This document shows positions 1-5,761 of a stretch of 32,503 nt of DNA, in pieces (the stretch's first letter is position 1; each line of letters opens with the position of its first letter). Origin of the DNA: an uncultured Oscillospiraceae bacterium (GTDB lineage Bacteria; Bacillota; Clostridia; Oscillospirales; Oscillospiraceae); contig CAKTBC010000012.1 in assembly GCA_934533005.1 (NCBI GenBank), positions 1-32,503 of the forward strand, in the 5' to 3' direction. Both the position numbers and the translations under genes were made by a program. The notes under the pieces were generated by a model. The model had not been told where the DNA came from. It saw only the letters and a list, made by a program, of their open reading frames with translations, and made no database searches.

Positions 1-187
1 CGGTATAGGTCTTCCCCTGCGGCGCGGCGGTCTCCTCCGGCAGCGCTGCCGCGGCGGCGGGCACGTCCGAAAGCGGCTGCACGGCTTCGACCCCCTCCGG
101 GCGATAGCCGCAGTTTGACAGAAGCAGCGCGCCGAGCATCGCGGCCAAAAGCAGGGGTATTCTTTCTTTATACGGTTTTTCTCTCAT
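1..187 (-). CDS. Lipoprotein, N-terminal part only (runs off the window)
   Basis: The reverse-strand frame opens with an ATG at 187-185 behind GAGGAAAG, about 3 bases away, and runs to the window edge, so 62 residues are visible. It begins with a basic stretch and a hydrophobic segment ending in the lipobox LLSNC (Cys around residue 33), so it should be a membrane-anchored lipoprotein. The residues after the Cys (CGYRPEG, then VPAAAAALPEETAAP) closely resemble the same region of the divergent transglutaminase lipoprotein at 301 (CGYRAET, then VPAAAAELAPEPTAVP). I infer the two are paralogs, which would make this a transglutaminase-like lipoprotein too, but the catalytic part lies outside the window. 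The lipoprotein call is secure; the enzymatic role is a guess. Confidence 0.75.
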   Translation of the reverse strand, partial: MREKPYKERIPLLLAAMLGALLLSNCGYRPEGVEAVQPLSDVPAAAAALPEETAAPQGKTYT

Positions 188-223
188 ACTTTCCTCGCTC
201 TTTCCGCCGCCGTCCGATCGCAT

Positions 224-252
224 TTGACACGCCGGGGCGGGAATATTATAAT
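224..252 (+). promoter_or_regulatory. Sigma-A promoter of the transglutaminase lipoprotein gene
   Basis: TTGACA at 224-229 and TATAAT at 247-252 are separated by exactly 17 bases, a full consensus match. Transcription would start near 259 and give a leader of about 40 bases before the ATG at 301. The -10 hexamer overlaps the -10 of the divergent promoter by two bases. Confidence 0.85.
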
Positions 253-279
253 TGTATCGCATTTTTTGCGAAAAAGCAA
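251..279 (-). promoter_or_regulatory. Divergent sigma-A promoter of the leftward lipoprotein gene
   Basis: Read on the reverse strand, TTGCTT (279-274) and TACAAT (256-251) are 17 bases apart. Transcription would start near 244, about 57 bases before the ATG at 187. It is interlocked with the rightward promoter: the two -10 boxes share positions 251-252. Confidence 0.65.
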
Positions 280-300
280 TTCCGGGAGAGGATCGTCTCA

Positions 301-1659
301 ATGAAATTGAAGCTGCTCCGGCTCGCGCCGCTCGCTGCGGTGCTGCTTGCCGCGGCATTTCTCCACGGCTGCGGCTACCGGGCGGAGACCGCCCCTCTTA
401 CCGCAAACGTTCCCGCCGCGGCGGCAGAGCTCGCGCCCGAACCAACGGCAGTGCCGGTGTTCACCGTGGAATACCGTCTCGGCGACGACGTTTTGAAAAC
501 CGAAAACGTCCCGTTCGGCGGTGTTCCTGTCGCGGACGCCGCGCTGCCGGAAGGGCTGCGGCTCATCGCCTGGACGGATGCGTCCGGTGAGCGCATTGAT
601 CCGGCGGTGCCGGTCGAAGCAGATGCCGTATACTACGCACTGGCACGCCCCGCGCTTTCCGCTGACGCCGCCTTTCTCTTCCCCGACGAATACGGTCTGC
701 TCCGCCCGGAGAGCGCGATGACGAACGCGGAATGCGCCGCGGCGCTGCGCGCGCTCGCGCCGGAGGAACGTCTTGACCCGGCTCTGCTCGCCTCGCTCGA
801 CACCGAGCCGGACGGGACGCTCACGCGCGAAGGACTCAAGACCGCGCTGGACGCGTTTTTTGATCCCGAGACGGTAGAACCGGTGCTTGAAGCTCTCCCG
901 GCAACGGAGAGCGATAATGCGGCGCGCGCCGAGTTTGCCTACAGCGTTTCCCGTCTGCTCGGCAAAGAGGCCGCCGCGGAGGATATCTATTACCCGGACG
1001 TCGCCCCCTCGCATTGGGCGGCATCCGAACTGCTCGCTGCCGCAGGGAGCGGAGCGCTCACAAAGGATGCTCTTGTATCCATGACGCGGGACGGCTTTCT
1101 CTGGTTCGGCGGACACCTCTATCGGCTCGATGAAAACGGGTATTTTCTCACCGATACGGAATTTGACGGGCTGTATTTCGACAAAAACGGCCGCTACACG
1201 AGCGGCAATGAAGAGCTGGACGGCTTTGTCGCGCAGACTCTCTCCGACTTCATGACGCCGGATGCCTCCCGGCTCGACGACCTCAAGGCGATCTACTACC
1301 ACGTGAAAAACGATTTCCAGTACCTCACGCGCAACTACTACGACTCCGGCGCGACCGGCTGGGACATTGACGAGGCGCTCACGATCTTCCGCACGAACAG
1401 GGGCAACTGCTACTGCTACGCCGGAGCGTTCTGCGCGCTCGCCCGCGGGCTTGGGTACAACGCCCGCACCTATTCCGGCAGCATCGGCGTGCAGAATCAG
1501 CCGCACGCCTGGACGGAAATCACTCTCGACGATAAAATCTACATCTGCGACCCGGAGATCGAGATGAATTACTGGCTGCTGCAGATGTACACCGACAATT
1601 TCATGATGCTGCGGGAAAACTCACTCGGCTGGAACTACCAGGCCGTCGGGCGCACGTAA
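301..1659 (+). CDS. Transglutaminase-like lipoprotein with SLH-like repeats
   Basis: This is a 452-residue exported lipoprotein with lipobox FLHGC near residue 27. After a low-complexity Ala/Pro linker comes a short beta-rich repeat (about residues 55-110), then a region with SLH-like features (about 130-265, including YYPDVAPSHWA), a short aromatic segment resembling choline-binding repeats, and a C-terminal transglutaminase-like domain. The predicted triad is Cys370 (GNCYCYAGAF), His402 (QPHAWTEI) and Asp417 (ICDPEIE). Members of this superfamily in Clostridia are usually surface proteases or cross-linkers; the substrate cannot be read here. The ATG at 301 is preferred over the upstream in-frame 115 because it directly precedes the signal peptide and lies behind GGGAGAGG and the consensus promoter. 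A hairpin terminator follows the stop. Confidence 0.85.
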   Translation: MKLKLLRLAPLAAVLLAAAFLHGCGYRAETAPLTANVPAAAAELAPEPTAVPVFTVEYRLGDDVLKTENVPFGGVPVADAALPEGLRLIAWTDASGERIDPAVPVEADAVYYALARPALSADAAFLFPDEYGLLRPESAMTNAECAAALRALAPEERLDPALLASLDTEPDGTLTREGLKTALDAFFDPETVEPVLEALPATESDNAARAEFAYSVSRLLGKEAAAEDIYYPDVAPSHWAASELLAAAGSGALTKDALVSMTRDGFLWFGGHLYRLDENGYFLTDTEFDGLYFDKNGRYTSGNEELDGFVAQTLSDFMTPDASRLDDLKAIYYHVKNDFQYLTRNYYDSGATGWDIDEALTIFRTNRGNCYCYAGAFCALARGLGYNARTYSGSIGVQNQPHAWTEITLDDKIYICDPEIEMNYWLLQMYTDNFMMLRENSLGWNYQAVGRT

Positions 1660-1674
1660 ACTCCTATAGTTTTC

Positions 1675-1705
1675 ATCCCTCCGGTTTGCGCCGGAGGGAT
1701 TTTTA
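1675..1705 (+). terminator. Rho-independent terminator after the transglutaminase gene
   Basis: A perfect 10-bp stem (ATCCCTCCGG at 1675-1684 with CCGGAGGGAT at 1691-1700) with a 6-base loop is followed by TTTTA. It separates the lipoprotein gene from spoVAD. Confidence 0.9.
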
Positions 1706-1706
1706 T

Positions 1707-1735
1707 ACATATACCGTGCTTTTCCGGGCATTCTA
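1707..1735 (+). promoter_or_regulatory. Sigma-G-like forespore promoter for spoVAD
   Basis: ACATA (1707-1711) matches four of five positions of the sigma-G -35 consensus GHATR. CATTCTA (1729-1735) matches the -10 consensus CATNHTA, with a 17-base spacer. The spoVA genes belong to the sigma-G regulon in Bacillus subtilis. The implied start near 1742 leaves only a very short leader before the GTG at 1754, which lowers confidence. Confidence 0.5.
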
Positions 1736-1753
1736 TAAAAAAAGGGAAAGACG

Positions 1754-2782
1754 GTGGTTTTTCTGAAAAACAAGCGGCTCGGGCGGCAGACGGTAGCCTT
1801 TACGAACCCACCCTCGATTGCGGCGGGCAGCTGCGTTGTCGGGCAGAAGGAGGGCGAAGGCCCTCTGCGGAAATGGTTTGACTATATCAGCGACGATTCC
1901 TATTTCGGCCAGTCGAGCTGGGAGAAGGCGGAGAGCGTGATGCTCTCCAAGTGCTTCGCGCTCTGCTGCGACAAGGCAAAAATTCCGCCCTCGGACATTC
2001 AGTATCTGTTTGCGGGCGACCTTCTCAACCAATGCGCCGGGTCAACGTTCGCCGCGCGCGATCTCCCCATCCCCTACTTCGGCGTTTACGGCGCGTGCTC
2101 CACGATGGCGGAGAGCCTGTCGCTCGCCGCGATGACGATCGACGGCGGCTACGCCGACACCGTGTGCGCCATGACGAGTTCGCACTTCTGCTCGGCGGAG
2201 CGGCAGTTCCGGCTTCCGCTCGAATATGGCGGGCAGCGCACGCCGACCGCGCAATGGACCGTGACCGGCGCGGGCGCGCTGCTGCTCATGAGCGAGGGGG
2301 CTGGCCCCTATGTGACGCACGTGACGACCGGACGCATCCGCGACGCGGGCGTGACCGACGCGAACAACATGGGCGCGGCGATGGCTCCGGCAGCATATGA
2401 AACGCTCAAAGCACACTTCGCCGACACCGGACGCACCCCGGCAGACTATGCCGCGATCATCACCGGCGATCTCGGAAAGATCGGCCACGAAATTTTGACC
2501 GACCTCTTTCTCCGGGACGGCGTTGATCTCGGCGTATGCTCCACGGACTGCGGCATGCTGATCTTCAACCCGGAGACGCAGGACGTACACGCCGGCGGAA
2601 GCGGCTGCGGTTGCAGCGCATCGGTGCTCTGTGGGCACATTCTCCAGCGCATGACCTGCGGCGACTGGCCGCGCGTGCTCTTTGCCGCGACAGGCGCTCT
2701 CATGTCGCCGACAACGTCGCAGCAGGGCGAGAGCATTCCCGGCATCTGCCATGCTGTGGTGCTGGACGTAAATCGGGGGTAA
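1754..2782 (+). CDS. spoVAD: Stage V sporulation protein AD
   Basis: SpoVAD is a soluble, thiolase-fold component of the SpoVA channel that binds dipicolinic acid and is needed for its uptake into the developing forespore and release at germination. The 342-residue protein has the expected length and family features: an N-terminal GRQTVAFTNPPSIA segment, the thiolase-like YGACSTM with Cys115 (the equivalent Cys in B. subtilis has been implicated in dipicolinate binding), and a Gly/Cys-rich stretch GGSGCGCSASVLCG. It starts at a GTG behind AAGGGAAAG. spoVAE follows after 5 bases, so the two are co-transcribed. The usual upstream partner spoVAC is absent: a terminated lipoprotein gene sits there instead. 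Confidence 0.95.
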   Translation: MVFLKNKRLGRQTVAFTNPPSIAAGSCVVGQKEGEGPLRKWFDYISDDSYFGQSSWEKAESVMLSKCFALCCDKAKIPPSDIQYLFAGDLLNQCAGSTFAARDLPIPYFGVYGACSTMAESLSLAAMTIDGGYADTVCAMTSSHFCSAERQFRLPLEYGGQRTPTAQWTVTGAGALLLMSEGAGPYVTHVTTGRIRDAGVTDANNMGAAMAPAAYETLKAHFADTGRTPADYAAIITGDLGKIGHEILTDLFLRDGVDLGVCSTDCGMLIFNPETQDVHAGGSGCGCSASVLCGHILQRMTCGDWPRVLFAATGALMSPTTSQQGESIPGICHAVVLDVNRG

Positions 2783-2787
2783 GGACT

Positions 2788-3150
2788 ATGTGGACAGACT
2801 ATCTCAAGGCGTTTCTCGTCGGCGGGGCGCTGTGCGCTCTCGGCCAGGTGCTCATTGACCGGACAAAGCTCACCCCGGCGCGGATTCTCACATGCTATGT
2901 TGTGCTCGGCGTTGTGCTGCACGCCGTCGGCGTATACGCCCCGCTCATCGAGTGGGCGGGTGCAGGCGCGAGCGTGCCGCTCACAGGTTTTGGAAGTACG
3001 CTTGCCAAGGGCGTGGAAAAGGCCGTGGCGGAAAAAGGCTTTCTCGGCGCCTTTACCGGCGGGCTTACTGCTTCTGCGGGCGGCATCGCCGCGGCGATAT
3101 TCTTCGGCTATCTCGCCGCCGTGATCTTCAAGCCCAAGGAGAAAAAATAA
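2788..3150 (+). CDS. spoVAE: Stage V sporulation protein AE
   Basis: This small integral membrane protein of 120 residues belongs to the SpoVA dipicolinate channel and acts in the inner forespore/spore membrane. Hydrophobic segments are visible at about residues 8-22, 30-52 and 92-113, and the C-terminus ends in a Lys-rich tail (FKPKEKK). The ATG at 2788 lies behind GGGGGTAAGG and only 5 bases after the spoVAD stop, so translation is probably coupled. The size fits the short SpoVAE (AEb) form. The gene runs tail-to-tail into the reverse-strand gene ending at 3152, with no evident terminator between them. Confidence 0.92.
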   Translation: MWTDYLKAFLVGGALCALGQVLIDRTKLTPARILTCYVVLGVVLHAVGVYAPLIEWAGAGASVPLTGFGSTLAKGVEKAVAEKGFLGAFTGGLTASAGGIAAAIFFGYLAAVIFKPKEKK

Positions 3151-3151
3151 C

Positions 3152-4132
3152 TCACCAATACCGCCGCTTTCCACAAAAAACGGTGGTGAGCAGCGTTACC
3201 ATCACGCCGCAGCCGCGGCGGTAAAAGGCAAGCGTGTTGTCCTCCGGCAGCGCCTCCTGCGCCGTTTCGAGCAGCAGGAGCGTGCTGCCGGATCGTTCCG
3301 CGCCCTCCGCCTCGACCGAGCCGCTCTCGGTAATCGTTATCGGCAGCGCCTCTGCGGCGCTCGCGTACCCGGACGGCGGACGCGACTCCTGCAAATAATA
3401 TGTTCCGGCGGGAAGCCCCTCGATGCGGACATAGCCATTCTCTGCGGTACGCAGGATGTAGGTGTGGCGCGTGTGGTCGCAGCCGAGCGCACACGCAAGA
3501 TATGCCTCCCCGCTTTCCCAGAACGCCACCGGCTCGCGCTCCGCAGCATCGTAGTAGAGTCGGAAGCAGGCAGACGGCAGCGGATGATCCGCCACGCGCG
3601 CATCCGCAAAGCGCACGCCACGGAAAACGGAAAAGCCGTAAGCGTATATCTCCGTTCTATCGCTCGTCACGCTCTGGCCGCTCTCGCTCTCCGCCGTAAG
3701 AAATACGGCGTTCCCGTCCGCGCCGGCTGAGCAGGCATCGCCCAGCCGCGCCGTCCACTCCACCGTCAGGCAGACGCTCTCCCGCGCGGAAAATCGCGCC
3801 GAGAGGTGGAGAGTGAAAGCGCTCTCCGGCGAGCGCGTGCCGGTGACGAGCGTGTAGTATGAGGCGTTGACGCTCTCGCCGTCCGCAAGGACTGCTGCAA
3901 GCGAGAGAAATTCCATACCGGGGGAAAACACGCTGCGCACCATCCAGCTCTCGCCGGGGCGCAGCGTGAGCGAGGCGCGAAAGCGCAGCTCTTCTCCCGG
4001 CATGGCGCTGCGCGATACCGCCCAATCCCCGGCGCGCGTCTGCACGGCGGCGGTCTCCTCCGCAGCCAGGGCGCGCAGCGGCAGCAGCACGGCAAGCAAA
4101 CACACAACGAGATAAACGATCCGACGCTTCAT
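3152..4132 (-). CDS. Secreted protein with a SpaA/prealbumin-like surface domain
   Basis: A 326-residue exported protein that I do not recognise by name. It has a signal peptide (MKRRIVYLVVCLLAVLLP, then Ala-rich cleavage region) and a beta-rich middle. Around residues 250-290 a segment typical of SpaA-type pilin or prealbumin-like domains appears (EGLPAGTYYLQESRPPSGY). The C-terminus has LPEDN, about 20 mildly hydrophobic residues and a basic tail KRRYW. This layout mimics a sortase sorting signal, but the LPxTG motif is degenerate and the hydrophobic run is short and contains Cys. It may therefore be membrane-tethered or processed by an unusual sortase. The ATG at 4132 follows AGGAGGGGAGAGC. 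It is convergent with spoVAE, 1 base apart. A role in cell-surface structure is inferred only from the domain type. Confidence 0.7.
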   Translation of the reverse strand: MKRRIVYLVVCLLAVLLPLRALAAEETAAVQTRAGDWAVSRSAMPGEELRFRASLTLRPGESWMVRSVFSPGMEFLSLAAVLADGESVNASYYTLVTGTRSPESAFTLHLSARFSARESVCLTVEWTARLGDACSAGADGNAVFLTAESESGQSVTSDRTEIYAYGFSVFRGVRFADARVADHPLPSACFRLYYDAAEREPVAFWESGEAYLACALGCDHTRHTYILRTAENGYVRIEGLPAGTYYLQESRPPSGYASAAEALPITITESGSVEAEGAERSGSTLLLLETAQEALPEDNTLAFYRRGCGVMVTLLTTVFCGKRRYW

Positions 4133-4231
4133 GCTCTCCCCTCCTTTTCCCACGGAAAACCGCGGGAAATGGTTTTTTCACGCAAGAGCATAGCAGAGAC
4201 GCCATGCAAAAGCCGTCGAACGGAGAGGGCA

Positions 4232-4261
4232 TTGCGCCGGGGCGGCACAGTATGATATAGT
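4232..4261 (+). promoter_or_regulatory. Weak candidate promoter for ruvX
   Basis: TTGCGC (4232-4237) and TATAGT (4256-4261) lie 18 bases apart in the 165-base divergent gap, about 36 bases before the ruvX ATG. The -35 match is poor, so this is only the best candidate in the gap. No other convincing element was seen there. Confidence 0.3.
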
Positions 4262-4297
4262 AGGAAAAAACAGGCTGTACATACAGGAGGTCTTGCC

Positions 4298-4714
4298 ATG
4301 AAACGGATCATAGCGATCGACTACGGCGACGCCCGCACCGGCGTTGCGGTGTCGGATCTCACCGGCACACTCGCGGGCGAAGCGCTCACCATTCAGGAGT
4401 GGAACGCCGAAAAGCTCGCACAGCGGCTCGCCTTTTTCGCCCGCGAGCGCGACGCCGAAAAGTTCGTGCTCGGTCTGCCGAAGAACATGGACGGCACGGA
4501 AGGCCCGCGCGCGGAAAAGGCGCGGCAGTTCAAAGTTCTGCTGGAGGAGGCCTCCGGCCTGCCGGTCACGCTCTGGGACGAGCGGCGCAGCACCATTGAG
4601 GCGCACGCCATCCTCCACGCCGCCGGAAAAAAGGAAAAGAAACACCGCGCCAACGTGGACGCGGTAGCGGCAACGCTCTTGTTGGAGGGGTATCTGGCCA
4701 GTCCCAACCGATAA
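4298..4714 (+). CDS. ruvX: Putative pre-16S rRNA nuclease / Holliday junction resolvase-like RuvX (YqgF)
   Basis: A 138-residue RNase H-fold protein of normal family length. Family motifs are the N-terminal IAIDYGDARTGVAVSD with the first acidic residue, GLPKNMDGTEGPRA in the middle, WDERRSTIEA, and the C-terminal VDAVAATLLLEGYL carrying the last catalytic Asp. YqgF proteins process the 5' end of 16S rRNA in E. coli; older annotation calls them Holliday junction resolvases. The start at 4298 lies behind CAGGAGGT. The stop codon at 4712-4714 is followed within about 12 bases by the end hairpin of the IS200 element, so any former downstream operon partner has been separated. Confidence 0.93.
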   Translation: MKRIIAIDYGDARTGVAVSDLTGTLAGEALTIQEWNAEKLAQRLAFFARERDAEKFVLGLPKNMDGTEGPRAEKARQFKVLLEEASGLPVTLWDERRSTIEAHAILHAAGKKEKKHRANVDAVAATLLLEGYLASPNR

Positions 4715-4725
4715 AATAGTCAAGA

Positions 4726-4744
4726 CCACCGGCGTAGCCGGTGG
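4726..4744 (-). repeat. IS200 right-end hairpin
   Basis: A perfect 8-bp stem CCACCGGC/GCCGGTGG around a 3-base loop, just 11 bases after the ruvX stop. It is the counterpart of the hairpin at 5426-5444 and is probably recognised by TnpA. Confidence 0.8.
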
Positions 4745-4850
4745 CTTGCACAAGCCCTATAAGGGCGTAGGACAGCCGCGCCTCAAGGCGCATGAAAAAG
4801 TCCGCCAATCGCAACACTATTACGGGCTGCCCCCTTCCGGGGGCGGCTCT
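4745..4850 (-). other. Structured region between the tnpA stop and the right end of the IS
   Basis: These roughly 105 bases hold no ORF but several small stems in series: CTTG/CAAG (4745-4754), GCCC/GGGC (4754-4765), GCGCC/GGCGC (4778-4791) and a strong GC-rich stem near 4826-4847 (GCCCCC-TTCC-GGGGGC core). The last stem is followed on the plus strand by TCTTTATTT and could stop read-through from ruvX. In the tnpA direction the series ends at the right-end hairpin. The layout resembles the structured 3' region of IS605-type elements, but no function is shown. Confidence 0.45.
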
Positions 4851-5321
4851 TTATTTGCCCTTGCTTACTGGCTCACCCGTAAACGGGTCGGTAAATTCTT
4901 TCAGACTGATCTGGTCCGCGGCTGCATCCTCTTGCAACTGATTCCGTACATATTCCTGTATTGCCTTCTCATTACGCCCTACCGTGTCCACATAGCAGCC
5001 GCGGCACCAGAAATGTCGGTTTCCGTACTTGTACCTCAGATTCGCATGCCGGTCGAAGATCATCAGGCTGCTCTTTCCCTTCAGGTACCCCATTACTTCC
5101 GACACGCTGTACTTGGGTGGTATCTTCACATACAGATGTACATGATCCGGCATTGCCGCTGTCTCCAGAATTTCTATCCCCTTCCTTGCGCATAAGGCGC
5201 GGATGATCTGGCCTATATCTGCTGAAATTTGCTTATAGACTATCTGGCGGCGGTATTTCGGCGCAAACACAATATGATATTTGCAGTTCCACTTACTATG
5301 TGCTAAACTGTCCTTATCCAT
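4851..5321 (-). CDS. tnpA: IS200/IS605 family Y1 transposase TnpA
   Basis: A 156-residue single-strand HUH transposase of full family length. The HUH metal site is His60-Val-His62 within MPDHVHLYVKI, and the catalytic tyrosine is probably Tyr124 in QEYVRNQ. The N-terminal SKWNCKYHIVFAPKYRR and the FWCRGCYVDTVG segment are typical of the family. All key residues are present, so it should be active. The ATG at 5321 has a strong AAAGGAGGT site, but that site can be masked by an upstream complementary segment (see 5329-5389). Its gene is confined within the IS element. Confidence 0.95.
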   Translation of the reverse strand: MDKDSLAHSKWNCKYHIVFAPKYRRQIVYKQISADIGQIIRALCARKGIEILETAAMPDHVHLYVKIPPKYSVSEVMGYLKGKSSLMIFDRHANLRYKYGNRHFWCRGCYVDTVGRNEKAIQEYVRNQLQEDAAADQISLKEFTDPFTGEPVSKGK

Positions 5322-5328
5322 TTGGATT

Positions 5329-5389
5329 ACCTCCTTTGATTTTGTCTGTTGTCGGTTGGCGAACCTGACACCACTCTATCATCGGAGGT
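5329..5389 (-). promoter_or_regulatory. Possible Shine-Dalgarno-sequestering pairing in the tnpA leader
   Basis: On the reverse strand the ribosome binding site GGAGGT (5334-5329) has an exact complement ACCTCC about 50 bases upstream in the leader (5389-5384). Pairing would hide the site and keep transposase synthesis low. Such leader structures are documented for Salmonella IS200; here it is inferred from complementarity of 6 bp only. Confidence 0.45.
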
Positions 5390-5425
5390 TTTCTTTTTTC
5401 TATCCATAAGTGGAACTCTTTATGT

Positions 5426-5444
5426 CCACCGGCATAGCCGGTGG
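5426..5444 (-). repeat. IS200 left-end hairpin
   Basis: A perfect 8-bp stem CCACCGGC/GCCGGTGG with loop ATA, upstream of tnpA. On the plus strand it is followed by TTGCCTTTTTT, so it may also act as a terminator for rightward transcripts. Confidence 0.8.
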
Positions 5445-5464
5445 TTGCCTTTTTTATGAATGCA

Positions 5465-5500
5465 AAAATGCCTCTTCGGAATAAACCGAAGAGGCATTTT
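5465..5500. terminator. Perfect 15-bp hairpin, probable bidirectional terminator
   Basis: AAAATGCCTCTTCGG (5465-5479) pairs exactly with 5486-5500 around a 6-base loop. The A-run on the left and T-run on the right make it terminator-like in both directions. It lies just outside the IS element and may once have ended the ruvX transcript. Confidence 0.75.
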
Positions 5501-5558
5501 CAGACTATCAAAAAGCCTCGCAGAGTTTACGCCCGCAGGCGCAAATAAAGTTTTAACC

Positions 5559-5718
5559 ATTTTCTCCGGCGGCGTGTACGTCGGAGAAAATACTTCTCGG
5601 CTCGCAAACGTGCGAGCGAAATGAGTGCGCTGCGGCGAGCCGCTGCCCCTTCAAACGAGAGTCCAACGCAGGGGGGTCTCGTTTGAGAGCGTGTCAAAAA
5701 TACTTTTTTGACACGCTC
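5559..5718. repeat. Cluster of consecutive inverted repeats, no gene
   Basis: This gene-free stretch folds into a run of perfect stems: ATTTTCTCCG at 5559-5568 with 5582-5591 (10 bp), GCTCGCA at 5600-5606 with 5611-5617 (7 bp), TCAAACGAGA at 5651-5660 with 5677-5686 (10 bp), and GAGCGTGTCAAAAA at 5687-5700 with 5705-5718 (14 bp). The last two abut with no spacer. The U-run of the last stem is inside it rather than after it, so it is not a standard terminator. It could be a REP/MITE-type repeat or a structured RNA. Confidence 0.6.
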
Positions 5719-5719
5719 A

Positions 5720-5747
5720 AACCCCCGCAGCAGAAGCTGCGGGGGTT
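5720..5747 (-). terminator. Terminator of the flavin oxidoreductase gene
   Basis: A 12-bp GC-rich stem (5720-5731 with 5736-5747) with a 4-base loop lies just beyond the reverse-strand stop at 5762. It is followed in that direction by only a short T-run (TTTGAG), so termination may be incomplete or helped by the adjacent stem at 5687-5718. Confidence 0.65.
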
Positions 5748-5761
5748 CACTATATACATAT

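Larger units (their letters stand above)
4715..5455 (-). mobile_element. IS200-type insertion sequence (IS200/IS605 family, tnpA only)
   Basis: About 740 bp bounded by two near-identical hairpins, CCACCGGC-GTA-GCCGGTGG at 4726-4744 and CCACCGGC-ATA-GCCGGTGG at 5426-5444, enclosing one Y1 transposase gene on the reverse strand. Subterminal hairpins instead of terminal inverted repeats, no accompanying tnpB and this size are the hallmarks of IS200 elements, which move as single-stranded circles without target duplication. Exact ends cannot be set without an empty-site comparison; I placed them just outside the hairpins. The element looks intact. Confidence 0.85.

Noticed and set aside
115..300. 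Upstream start for the transglutaminase gene
   Set aside because: Would place the promoter inside the coding region and bury the signal peptide; the ATG at 301 directly precedes the lipoprotein signal.
298..1506. Long reverse-strand ORF opposite the transglutaminase gene
   Set aside because: Antisense to a gene with a clear signal peptide, catalytic motifs, promoter and terminator; the translation is Arg/Val-rich with no recognisable domain, a typical GC-rich shadow frame.
3151..3190. Inverted repeat CTCACC-aat-ACCG with CGGT-GGTGAG as a terminator between convergent genes
   Set aside because: The stem is interrupted, the loop is 17 bases and there is no T-run; it lies within the end of the reverse-strand gene.
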